The position numbers and the translations under genes were made by a program. Shown piece by piece: positions 1 through 10,700 of a stretch of 64,000 bases of DNA. The notes beneath the pieces were generated by a model that worked only from the letters and a program-made list of their open reading frames with translations, was not told where the DNA came from and did not search any database. This DNA comes from Chamaecyparis obtusa (lineage: Eukaryota; Streptophyta; Pinopsida; Cupressales; Cupressaceae): assembly GCA_027943335.1 (NCBI GenBank), contig BSBK01005649.1, positions 1,010,001 to 1,074,000 of the forward strand, read 5' to 3'. The stretch's first letter is position 1. Each line of letters starts with the position of its first letter.

Positions 1-1034
1 AGGAGGTTATTTACTGGCAACCTTGATTTTGCACCATATACCATCTCAAAAGGGGACTTACCAGTAGCCCTCTTCTCAAAAATTCTATCAGCCCATAATG
101 CTAACTTTAATCTTACATGCCAGCTTCTCTTATTCTTGTCCAAGGTTTTCTTCAGAATCTGCAAAATACTCTTGTTGCTGGATTCTGCCTGTCCATTGGC
201 TTGTGGATGATAAGGGGATGAGTAAGACAATACTATGCCCATTTCTGAGAAAAAATCAGTGATCTCCTATGACCTAAAGCTCATAGCATTGTCAACAACC
301 AATTTAATAGGGACACCAAATCTGGTGATTATGTTGTTCATCAGAAACTCAATCACAACAACACTAGTGGCCCTTTTTGTTGGAATGGCTTCAATCCATT
401 TGGTAAAATAATCAGTAGCCACCAAAATGTGACTATGTCCCCCACTAGACTTCTCAGAGAACTCTCCAATAAAATCCATACCCCACATTGCAAAAGGAGC
501 TTCTGTAACAACAGGGTTCAATAATAATGCACTTGAGAACTTCAATTTTTTAGAGAACCTTTGACAAGGTTCACATTTCCTCACATAAGAATGAGTGTCT
601 TTGAACAACACAAGCCAATAGTATCCTGCTCTTAAGATTTTATGAGTTGTTGATCGAGCAGAATGATGTCCACCACACATTCCAGAGTGCATTTCCTTCA
701 ACATTTTCTCTGATTGGTGCTTATCCAAACAAAAAAGTAAAATACCATCATTATCCTTCCAGTACAAATCACCCTGGATCAACACATATCTCTGAGCTTG
801 CAATCTCAGACTCCTTCTTTGATTATCATTCAAGTCAGGCAGACATTTAGCATTTTTAATAAAATAGATAACATCCTTGTACTAGGGTTGCATTTCAATA
901 CTAGTAATCATATCAATGTCAGCAGCAACATTATTTACCTGAACAAGGTCACTATTTTCCTTTGTCATTAACTTAGCAAGTCCCAATCCTCTCACCAATT
1001 TTGTAATATGAATTTCCAGGTCAAACTCTTGAAT
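1..1034 (-). pseudogene. pol: RNase H tail and integrase of the left Tat element, partial
   Basis: After the deletion junction the frame resumes with the C-terminal end of the RNase H region (WINRIQEFDLEI, about 1045-1010), then a linker with a TAG at 882. Integrase begins near 800 with a His/Cys zinc-binding region (MHSGMCGGHH ... CEPCQ). The catalytic core has MDFIGEF (first Asp), a VDNAMSF segment (second Asp), and PHPQANGQAE, whose Glu codon lies at about 185-183. All three acidic residues of the DDE triad are present. A TAG at 267 splits the core between the second Asp and the Glu. The C-terminal domain lies beyond the window edge. Confidence 0.8.
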
Positions 1035-1046
1035 CCTGTTTATCCA

Positions 1047-2260
1047 TTAGTTCATAATTTAATTCATTAGATTGTAATGACTTGCTAAAAAAGGCTATAG
1101 GATGCTCATACCCTTCTTGATCCTTTTGCAAAAGGATAGCCGCAATAGTATGAAAAGATGCAAAAGAAAATAGAGAAAATGGTTTCAAGTAATCAGGTGA
1201 TACCAAAACCGGGGCCTCCTGAATTGCTTGTTTGATTTTTACAAAAGCTTGCTGAGCTTCAAACTTCCAATCAAACTTCACATCCTTCTTTAGGAACTTC
1301 ACTATGGGCTTGACCAATTCTACAAAGTTAGTAATAAATCTTCTTACAAAATTAATCTGTCCCAAGAATGACTGCACACCTTTTATGTTCTTTGGTGGAG
1401 GGATCTTTTTAATTGCTTCTACTCTTTCAGGATCAATCCTGACTCCTTCTTTTGACACTATGTGTCCAAGAAACTTCCCCTCTGTCACAGCAAATTGACA
1501 CTTTTTGGGATTCAAAGACACAACAAATTCTAAGGCCTTAAGAATGACCTTCTCCAAATGGGAACAATGATCCTCAGCTTTCTTGGAATAAGCAGTGAGA
1601 TCATCTTGATAAAAAACCATTAAAACATTTATCAATTCCTCAAATGCAACATCCATGGCTCTTTGAAATGTTGCTCCAGTGTTTTTCAAACCAAAAGGCA
1701 TGTGAACATATACATATGTTCCCCATGGGGTTGTAAAGGCTGTCTTAAATTGTTCTGATTCTTTGACCAGCACTTGATTATACCCGGAGAAACCATCCAT
1801 CATTGACAAAAGTTCACATCCAGTCACCCTATGCAGCATAGCCTCCATATTTGGCAATCCATAGTTATCCTTAAGTGAAGCCACATTCAGGTTCTTGAAA
1901 TCAACATAAAGCCTAATATCACCATTCTTTTTCCTTACTGGCACAAGATTCGAGACCCAAGTTGAGTGCCTAATTGGTTCAATAAAATCAACATCTCTCA
2001 ATTTTGTCAACTCAACTTGCATCTTGGTATCCAATAAAGGGTTAATGGGTCTTTGCTTCTATCTAAAAGGCCTGGTTTCCTCTTTTAGAGGAATTTCATG
2101 CTGAAATAGGTCAGCCCTATAAGCTTTGAGGTCATCATAGGACCAAGCAAATACATGCTTGTACTTCTTCAAAAGTCTAATCAAATTTCCTCTGATCTCT
2201 TTGCTCAGTTTCTTGCCAATGTATACCATTTGTGGGGATTTTTCTAAATCCAAGTTTATT
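1047..2260 (-). pseudogene. pol: Reverse transcriptase and start of canonical RNase H of the left Tat element
   Basis: The RT copies element RNA into DNA. From the N-terminus it shows VYIGKKLS and KHVFAWSYDDL (pre-RT segment), VPVRKKNGDIRLYVDF, the first catalytic Asp in SMMDGFSGYNQ, MPFGLKNTGATFQ, and the catalytic pair in FYQDDLTAYSK (codons 1611-1600). Next come FLGHIVSKEG and the connection segment, then the first strand of the Ty3-type RNase H with IAFFSKSLQSNELNYEL. The YQDD form of the YxDD box keeps both aspartates and I take it as a lineage variant. A TAG at 2059 interrupts the N-terminal segment. The RNase H is cut short by an internal deletion at 1035-1046. Confidence 0.85.
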
Positions 2261-2594
2261 TCCTCTAAGTCCTCCATTTTAGTGTTAGACTTTTGAGACA
2301 AAAAACCATCATTTATTTTGAACATTCCTTCCAATTCTACTAACCCTTTAGGTATGTGGTTGGATGGCAATTGCACTATCTCATTCCCCATGATGCATTC
2401 TTTTCCCTCAACACACTGTTGTATCTCATTGAGATCTATTTGCTGACCATCATATTGATCAAGGCCTTGAAGGAACCTAAGGATATCTAAGTCATCCTCG
2501 AAAACTTGCCAATTATATACATTATCAGGCACTGCAGGCCTAGATTTGACCTCTAACATAGACACACCAATGAGGGTTATATCTTCACTTTTAA

Positions 2595-2991
2595 GGGCAA
2601 CATTTGCAAGAAAATCTGCCATGATATTATTGGATCTTTCTACCCAAAGCAGATTGAAAGCATCAAAAAACTCTAGTCTATCCCAAACAGCATGTTTATA
2701 CAGTTTCAACTTTTCATCTTTAGAAGCATACTGAGATCTCACTTGGGCTATAATTAACTAGGAATCACCATGAACTTTTAAAAATTTAATACCATGTTTT
2801 ATGGCCACATCTAACCCTAGTATCAGAGCCTCATACTCGGTAGTGTTATTTGTACACTCAAAAGTTAACAAGAAAGAGTATTTAAATGTAATACCTGATG
2901 GGGAAATGAATACCACACCAGCTCCTGATCCTTCCTTGGAGCATCCACCATCAAAGAACATTTTCCAGAGCCCATCTTGCTACAAAATTAA
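2595..2991 (-). pseudogene. pol: Additional (plant/archaeal-type) RNase H domain, placed before the RT
   Basis: A type I RNase H fold is recognisable by its four acidic residues: FDGG near 2956, TEYEAL near 2840, GDS near 2764 and ADFLA near 2616. This is the type found as an extra RNase H in Tat elements and in plant cellular RNases H, not the canonical Ty3 RNase H. TAG stops lie just before it (2980) and inside it (2758); at 2758 the stop occupies the usual Gln after GDS. It is followed by roughly 110 residues of linker and then the RT N-terminus. As I know the family, angiosperm Tat elements carry this domain after the canonical RNase H, next to integrase. Here it is clearly between protease and RT in the same reading frame. 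Confidence 0.8.
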
Positions 2992-3129
2992 CTCATCCAC
3001 AATTGGATCTGTGTTTTTTAATTGAGGTACTATTTCTTCAATCACAAAATTGCTCATGTCAATATCTACAAAACAATTTAGATCCTCCGGAGCAACCACT
3101 TCAATCATGACTGAAGAACGGGGCTCCCT

Positions 3130-4050
3130 TTACAACTTTACCTCAGTTCCATTTATTGGGATGGTAGCATATGATAAATCTAGTTGCAACTTTCCACCCA
3201 CTGCTGCAGCCCATTGTCTTGATAATAACATGCCATAGTGAGGTTTTGTATCAACAACAACCACATCCATTTTATATGTGGCTTCTGGGAATGCAGCAAT
3301 TTTCACTTCAATTCCAATCAGGCTCCCTACAATAGGTACTACCCCATTTTCCATGGCATAACACCTTCCACTAGATGTATCAACTTGCAACCCTAACTCC
3401 TTCATCACTTGGTAAGGAATTACAGTTGTAGTAGCACCAGAGTCAATCATACAATTTTTCAGCAAAAAATTATTTACAAGCAAAGTAACATAGAAAGGAT
3501 TGATAGAAGAGGGTTCTTGTGTCACAATAGTCCCTACACATACATTAGAAATATCATTAATTACAATTGGCTTGTCCAGGGATTTACCTTCCTCTTGTAA
3601 AATAGGAATAGTTCTCTGCTCACTTATAAGAGCCAGGGCTGCTGCTTTGTGCTCTTCTATTTTCAACATCTCAAGCAGAGGGATGGAAACCTTCATTTGG
3701 GACAAGGCATGTCTCATATCAAAATTAGGGGAGTTAGTACAAAAATCAGGGTGATCCTTTGACCTACCAAATTTCTTTTTCACCTTATCAGCAATAATTT
3801 CTTGTTTCCCTTTCTTTTCAGCTTCAAACCCTTCATCTTTACTATTTATAATATTGGGCTTTGGGGAGTCCTTATTCTGAGGATTACTTTTGACAAACAC
3901 TGATCTAGGGAATCCCTGATCATTACCTACCTTTCTGTTCCTCAAATTGTATGAGGATTTTTCTTGTGTAATAGCAGCCACAATTAAACTCTTGATTTCT
4001 TCTTCACTGGGCTTTCTCCATTGTCTTTCATCTGACCCGGATTCTACCAT
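3130..4050 (-). pseudogene. pol: Aspartic protease domain of the left Tat element
   Basis: This is the retroviral-type aspartic protease that would cut the polyprotein. The active-site motif MIDSGATT is intact at about 3452-3429, followed by the usual beta-rich stretch and a YGMLLSRQW motif that corresponds to the family's G-LLGR-W segment. About 200 residues of Lys/Glu/Asn-rich linker precede the domain. The frame ends at a TAA (3130) and continues beyond it into the RNase H segment, so the stop looks like damage, not a protein terminus. It lies between the Gag zinc knuckle and the RNase H, in the same frame as both. Confidence 0.8.
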
Positions 4051-4104
4051 GTGAGTTTTATAGTCATCATTATCAAACTCTTCCTGATCAAACTGAGTAA
4101 ATAT

Positions 4105-6344
4105 TTATTGTTCATAGTTAGAGAAAATCTTCCTCTTATGATCAACATCAGGGAAAATAAATTCATCATCTGAGGACTCAAGATCCTCCATTAGTTTAGT
4201 AGTAAACATGTTAATAGCAGGCTTTTCAGATCCTTCATAATCTCCTGCATATGAATCACTAGCCTCTTCTCCCAAGGCCAAGGCAACAACACATTGGAAT
4301 GGTAAGTGGGGCATATTACAGGCCACACACCAAGGGGTACTTTCCACATTATGTGCTATGTTTTTCTTCAAAGGGTCTAGTGTATCCCTTCCCTTTTGGG
4401 GTTCATTATTATCAGGAACAGGCCTCCAATCTTTCCAGTTTGTTTTGTAAGGCATATCTCTCAGATTAGGGGCTTTGTCCTACCTCTGATAAGGAGGTCT
4501 CACATCTTGAAAGTTTCTACCACCTTTATCAAACCTTGCTGGGAAATCTTTAGTGTTACCAGGTCCTTTGTCCATCTATCCTCCTCTTTGGATGGCCTTG
4601 CAGGTTGTGGCCTAGTTTCTTTCCACAGTCTACCTTCATCCCTTTTGTACATTTGGCCAGATGCCTTTTGGTTACTCTCAATGTTTATGGCCAACTTAAA
4701 AACATCTCTAAGGGTACGGGGATTCTTGTCTCTCAAAAGGTAAGACATCTTACCATCCATAAAATTGAAATAAGTTGTCATGCAGACTGCATCATCTAGC
4801 CTCAATACTTGGAACAGTTTATACATAGCCTTTTGGAATCGGCTATTAAACTCTGACATGCTCTCATTGTAATGTTTCTTGATATTATTGAACTCATTGA
4901 GCATATAGCTAGAGTTCACATGTTCTACATATTGCTCTTTAAAGCATCTGACAAATTCTTCCCAAGATGCAATACGGCTCTCAGGTAACCCCCTATATCA
5001 ATCCCTGGCATCCTCAATCAATGATTGAACAAAGAGCTTCATTATGACATCTTCATGTTCAATTTCATAATCATTTACCTTATCTATAAAAAAATTCATA
5101 TTCTCCTCATAGGTAATAACATTATTCCCAGTAAATAATGGGATCTTCTTTCTGATTTCATTGGGGACAACATTAGGTTGGCCAGGAATACCATCAAAAA
5201 ATAGAGGGCTATGTCTATCCAAATGAACTGGTCTTCTTTGGATATTTGGTTGATTTAGAGGGGTAGTTGCAACATTTTGACAGGGTATAGTTCCCACTAT
5301 ACCACTAGCTATAATGGGAACTTGATTGGGAATTGGTCCAAGTAAAGTTTGTCCAAGGTGAAAGGCTTGAGCATTTGGAAGTGAAGTATTGGGCTGACTG
5401 AATGGAGTGGTTCCTATGGAGATAGGGATAGAGGTACTAGAAAATGTGTTCATGTTAGCATGTAGGAAGGCAATCTTCCTCTTCATTTCATCAGCAGCAG
5501 CCTCCAACTCAAGTTTCTCTAGTTGAATAGCCAATTCTTCTTTCACTTTCCTAGCCTTCTCCAAGTCTATACTTGTTTGAGAATGTACATTAGGAGGAAC
5601 CACAATTTTCTTGGGCTCATTAATATTTATACCCACCAATTTCTATTTTCCCTTATCAAGGATTTCTTTGGGAGCAGTTATAATCTCCTTATTCCTCTGG
5701 ATTTCAGAGGGACTCAATTGCCTTAAGACATGGCCTATTCCCTCAAATTCACCTTGCTTAGGTTTATTATCCTGAGCCTACTTTCTCAAATCTTCCATGT
5801 CACCAAATAAGTCCTTATTTAAACCTTGAACATCTTGATTTAAATCACTAACTTGGGTCTCATTTTTCTTGGTTCTTTTGAGAAGTTCCTACCTCTCTAT
5901 GAGTAAATCACAGATTTGTTGTTCCCTTGCTTTCAACCTATTGGCAATCTCAGCCAGTTGTTCACTCTCCTTTTTTCTTAAAGCAATCACCTCTTCTCTC
6001 AACTTCTCAAAATCATAGGAGGTGGTATCAGTAGCAGAGGTTTCTTCTGGTTGTTCCAGAGTTTCTCTCACAGGGAAATAACCTACTTCTGTGACCTCTA
6101 TGATTACTTCTTTCTACATGTGCACACTTGGTGTAACCCTCTTGACATGTTCAGGATCATCAGAAGAGGATGAAGATTCATGAGGAAGTGGGACATGAGA
6201 TCTTTCTCGAAAAGGGCCTTGGGAACTAGCAGTATGATGACCTCTTCTAGACCATTGTTTCCTACTTGGTGTATGGAGCTCATCACCCATATTATCTTCG
6301 GGGTGATCCTTATAATAAGACCTAGTGTATCTTGGTCGACTCAT
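4105..6344 (-). pseudogene. gag: Gag polyprotein region of the left Tat element, degraded
   Basis: Gag is the structural protein that packages element RNA into cytoplasmic particles. The likely start is the ATG at 6344. An Arg/Ser-rich N-terminus (to about 6120) is followed by a charged coiled-coil-like segment (6071-5889), an Asn/Pro-rich linker (5640-5200) and a retrotransposon Gag core (about 5140-4620). The core shows the ARD-x-YRGLP and W-x-EFVxxF-x-x-QY signatures, with TGA replacing the expected Trp at 4998. A zinc knuckle of the form C-x2-C-x3-H-x4-C lies at 4329-4291. TAG stops occur at 6114, 5889, 5778, 5643 and 4480. A frameshift near 4500 separates the core from the knuckle; because the knuckle lies beyond it, I read it as mutation, not programmed gag-pol frameshifting. 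Confidence 0.8.
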
Positions 6345-6508
6345 GGTATAGCATAACAATATTAGCAAAGTTTACAACAATTAGCAACTGGTAGCACAGA
6401 GTTTAGAGTCGCCACCCACTTTTACATGGGAATGAAATTATTCTATATTGGTCTAAAAATGCACAATAGACAGGATTTGCACTATCCTATTGCACGCTAT
6501 TCAGAAGA

Positions 6509-6526
6509 TCCCCAGCAGAGTCACCA
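6509..6526 (-). promoter_or_regulatory. Primer-binding site, tRNA-Arg-like
   Basis: On the minus strand this reads TGGTGACTCTGCTGGGGA, beginning with TGG, the complement of a tRNA 3' CCA end. From memory it resembles the tRNA-Arg-primed sites of Ogre/Tat elements. It lies three bases downstream of a possible LTR terminus (CTAACA) and about 165 bases upstream of the Gag ATG at 6344, which is the expected layout for minus-strand DNA priming. Confidence 0.65.
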
Positions 6527-6529
6527 ATT

Positions 6530-7716
6530 TGTTAGCTCTTTTTCATGTAGAATCACCAATATAGTTTTCAAACTTGACTCTTGGGTTCTCAACTCCAAAT
6601 TCTTACAGGGAAAAGGCTAATTGATAAGGACCAAGTCCTTCTTCTACTTCGGGCTCCACAGACCCAGGCGGGTGTACCTATCTTTAGAATCACTACTTCA
6701 CAATGAAATCCTATAGTGGATCAAAGGTTCTAGCAATGATTTACTAATACCTCTTGTTGCAACTGATGTAGAGCTTGGAAATCCAATCCATGATATTAAC
6801 AGAAGTAAACACTCATTACAAAAAATGGCAAGTGTGACAAGGATAAACTCCTTCTTTTCGAGTTTTGAACTCGGGTAGGTTAGCCCATGTCAGATCTACT
6901 TCTTGAAAGGATCAAAACATTAGTTTATATCCTGGATACAAACATTATCTTCTTAGTCGTTCAAACATACATGAAAGTAAATTATTATTTAATTTTTGTT
7001 GAGGATGAGATCTCTGCAAATCGAGGATAGACCAGTGCCTTATCCTTGGGTATAGAGTCAAATAGTGAAACATATATTTATAGAAATCTTCTAAATGAAA
7101 CACAAATAAATCCCAGATGAAATGCATTACAATTCATCCTCTCTTAAACACATTTGATCATCAAATTCTTGCCAAATTCCTAAGCTCTCAAAAATTAACC
7201 TAAAGACATTACCCTTTCCTTGAAAGGAGCTAGAGATTAAAATCACAGATACCTTGTAAATGGTATATCAAAACTACCTTACAGATTCAATACACAAAAG
7301 CCATAGAATTCAAACAAGAAGACAATTGAAATCATGCAAGGGAATTCTATTGTATTCCAGTAAAATTTCACTACATCAATACATTTCAAAATCTGATAAA
7401 ATATTCTAAGATTTCAACAATGGAGCCAAACCTCCCTCTACAGTATATTTTTTCAACCTCCTCCACAAAAGAGTAAAACTTACTATATATAACATAGCCA
7501 TCTTGGAATCCTAAAAAGGATGCAACAAGCTTGGGATGGCTAGAAAAGATCCTATACTAGAGACAAGATTACAAACTGACAAACAGATTGTAAAAACACA
7601 TTACAAAAATCTTTTCTCAACAATTCCACAGGTGGCATCTTTGTCTAAAGATATTTTAGAGCAGTTGCTAAATTTGTTGCATGAATGATGACCGCCATTC
7701 CAGCTAACTTACATCA
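6530..7716 (-). mobile_element. Putative LTR of the left Tat element (single visible copy)
   Basis: The interval begins TGTTAGCT and ends TTACATCA on the plus strand, so on the minus strand it runs TGATGTAAG ... GAGCTAACA, the TG...CA form of an LTR. It lies between purine-rich sequence (7717-7746) and a primer site (6509-6526), as a 5' LTR would on one side and a 3' LTR on the other. A minus-strand TATA-like box, CTATAAATATATG, lies at 7071-7083. No second copy is in the window, so the boundaries rest on termini, PBS and purine tract only. The right boundary could be 7713 instead of 7716. Confidence 0.55.
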
Positions 7717-7746
7717 TCCTTTGTTTGAAACTTTCTCTCCCTCAAT
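7717..7746 (-). other. Candidate polypurine tract upstream of the LTR
   Basis: On the minus strand this contains a GAGGGAGAGAAAG run followed by AAACAAAGGA, immediately before the proposed LTR start. A polypurine tract here implies that the sequence to the right (including the long ORF at 7773-11253) is the 3' end of an LTR element. Two purine runs are present and I cannot tell which would prime plus-strand synthesis. Confidence 0.4.
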
Positions 7747-7772
7747 TTTTGGATCAGGTGCCATCTGCAACT

Positions 7773-10700
7773 CTATTCATCCTCTTCCTCTATAAGTTGG
7801 ACAACTGGCCTCTTTTTCTTCTTTATTGTTATCTTTTCCCAAGCCGCTACTTCATCATCTGATGGCCAGTTGTAAGTTTGCAATTCTTGTAACAAGATGA
7901 CTTGCTTGTCCCACATGGAGTCAGTTATATTTTTGGTTTCTACCACAAATCGTATGCAATCATTTTTTAATTTTAAAAAGACTGTCAATGATGCTATTAC
8001 ACCTCTCAAAATCCAAAGTATTGTCATTATTAAGGAAAGCATCTTGTGTAATCACCAACTGATCCATTGATAGCTTCCATTCCTCCAACTTGATTAGGTT
8101 TCCATTATCATCACATACCGTAGGTAGATACTTGCTATAATGTTTATCAAACATAAACAACTTAACCCTCATCTGGTTGGACTTACCTTTAAAAAACTTT
8201 GAAACAGCATTGATTAATCCAATCTTCTCAAAAACTTCTGTAACTACTCCAGGGATCTTAGGCTTATGCTCTTGTAGGCTATCAAGTTTATCAAACAAGA
8301 AGCTTCTTCCAGACCAAACACTATGAAGTGGCTCCAAAGCAGCCAATGATTCATTTATCTTTCTGTTGGCCTGGTGTAATTGGCTGACTGATTGATAAAC
8401 TGTATCCATTTTCTCTATTATCTTATCTCGCCTGTATTGCACAATCTTTGACATGGTGTCCAAAGATGCCTCTATCCTTATCTTATCTAAATCTTCATTA
8501 GGTCCCTTAGGTACTTCTTCATCAATTTGAATTGGGACCTCAATCTCCACAGGGGGGACAACAACTACCTTCAAAGCTTCTTCCAGCTTAACTTTTATCT
8601 TTGCCAATTCATCTTCTAGTTATTTGATCTTCATCAATTTTAAATCTCTGTCCTTGGCCACCAGGTTTGCATTTTCTAACAACTTCGAGTACCTTTCAAA
8701 TAATTGAACTATTTTTGCCTCATTCAGGTTAGCCCAATGAGTCACTGCCTTAGAAACTTCAAGGTCAGTCATATTCTGCACAGTCCAAATAATCTAATTC
8801 CCTTCCATTTTATCCTCTATACTCAATAGGGATGGCTTTTGAGTCCTAGGGGCCATGGACCACATTGCAACAGCTTGAGACTTAGGGTCATAGCCACTTC
8901 CTCTTATCATATCACCAATGTGAACCTCATATGACAAGCTTCCCGACGGTTGCTTTCTTATTTGATCTATGATGAAAGCAGAAGTCAGATGCCATCCTGG
9001 AGTCAATAGCATTCCACTTGACTTGACCAGTTGTCTAGCTTCATCTACAATTATGGGATCAAGGCTAGGATCATAAGAATTTAAGGCTCTCAATGTCTCT
9101 TCACTTGGCTCCATACCTTCAGGCAGAAGTTTCCTCACTTCTTGCTGCTTATTCCAAATAAGGAAACTCTTGAATTCATCAATTTTAATAAACTGGTCAT
9201 CACTCAAAAATTCATCCTGATAGACCTCTCTGATATCTCTTTCTAACCGTAGGGACTGTTCCTTATTTACTTCTTCAGTGGCCACCTTCTTTCCTTCCGT
9301 TATTGCTTTTCTCAATTGGTGATGGTAAACCCTATCACCTGGCACTAGAGCAGATGCTCTATCAATTATTCTCTTTTGTTTTTCCTACCTTGAAGGCTCT
9401 CCTACCTCAAGCCTTTATTTCTTCAAGGGTGGCTCTGGAGTATCCCCTATTTCTGGTTGGTCTTCAACAGGCCTAACGCTTTGTACATCTTCCATTTGTG
9501 GTGGGTTGTTCCCTTCCTGTGACTCATCAGAAAACTCCTCTTGATTAGAAGATGAATAGTCTTTCATTTTCTTTGGTTGACTCTGGTCAATCAACTTCTC
9601 CAACTCATTTGATAGAGTGTCATGCATCTCTATCATCCTATCAATTCTTTCTAAATAGGGAAGGTCAGGGAAGAAACCCTCAAAAGGAAGTTGGGTTGCC
9701 ATCACTTGTTTTGACAAGTCTATCAAATCAAAGTACCTGTTCCATCTCCTCTTGACCTCATCATCATCAATGATGTTTCTGACTACATCTTCCTCGTCCA
9801 AGCCTTCATGTTCTTTGTTCACACCAATGTTTGGGATGTATAGCATCTTGGCAGTTTTGAGAAAGCCCTCAGGATCTACATGTCTACAAGCACCAGTAGC
9901 CATTTTGAACTGATTTAACCATGTAGTAATTTGAGGAAATGCCCTCTTTCCTACCAAGAAGCCACCTCTCTTGAATTTCCTAGGTGTGAATGTACCCTTC
10001 CTGTGAGGGGTTAGAATTTCCCTATCTGTCCACATCAACTACCACACAAATTCCAAACAAGCAACCCTTGGAGGCACAAATTTTGGTAACAGATGTGGGG
10101 GTTGGGGGCAACCATAGACTCTCAAAATTGTAGCATTCTCCCCCAAGTAAAAATCACCCCAATTGTGATCTCCCTCCCATTTGTTCACAAATTGCACTGG
10201 TCGTAGGAGCCTGAGGACCCTTCGGGATATCCTTGTAGTGTTGATACCTAACATCCTTACGAGAGGATACACAATGAAATTCTGAAAGAGACAAAAATTC
10301 CCCTCATTGGAAGTAGAATTCCACATCTTGACGCATAATTGCACCGGATTATACTGGCCTTCAAAGTTGAACCTTGGCTTCAGCATGTTCGAATCAAAAC
10401 TATTAATATTGAAGAACAAAATTAAGTGCATTAGCAAAGAATAATGCATGAACTTAATTGGGCTCTTACTATCCTTGATAGAAATCAAACCCTCATGCAT
10501 TCTATTAATGATATACTAGATGTAATCATAGTCAGTGTTAACCAAAGAATTCTGGATGTCCAGGATAATCATCAAAAGATCAGCTGGTAAAAACTCTGCA
10601 TCCCCATCAATTCCCAAAACCCTACACAACCCATAACAATTTTTCTTCATGTAATGCTGAAGGGACTTAAATTGGTAAGGGGCATTCATGTGAGCAGGGA

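Larger units (their letters stand above)
1..6529 (-). mobile_element. Tat-type Ty3/gypsy retrotransposon, internal gag-pol region (cut by left window edge)
   Basis: On the minus strand a primer-binding site (6509-6526) is followed by gag, protease, an RNase H of the plant/archaeal type, reverse transcriptase, a second RNase H and integrase. The integrase runs off position 1, so the 3' end and 3' LTR are not visible. The domains lie in one frame from 6344 to about 4500, shift frame once there, continue to 1021, and shift again at an RNase H deletion. Thirteen in-frame stops interrupt it (10 TAG, 2 TAA, 1 TGA), so this copy is dead although its collinearity is well preserved. The additional RNase H places it in the Tat group of Ty3/gypsy elements; its position before the RT is unusual. 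Group assignment is from motif memory, not a search. Confidence 0.85.

Noticed and set aside
1600..1611. YQDD in place of YVDD or YMDD in the RT as an inactivating change
   Set aside because: Both aspartates are kept and, as I recall, this variant occurs in related plant elements. It is more likely a lineage feature.
4480..4520. Programmed gag-pol frameshift at the frame change
   Set aside because: The Gag zinc knuckle lies downstream of the shift in the new frame, so a functional element would not shift here. No slippery site with a structured context is evident.
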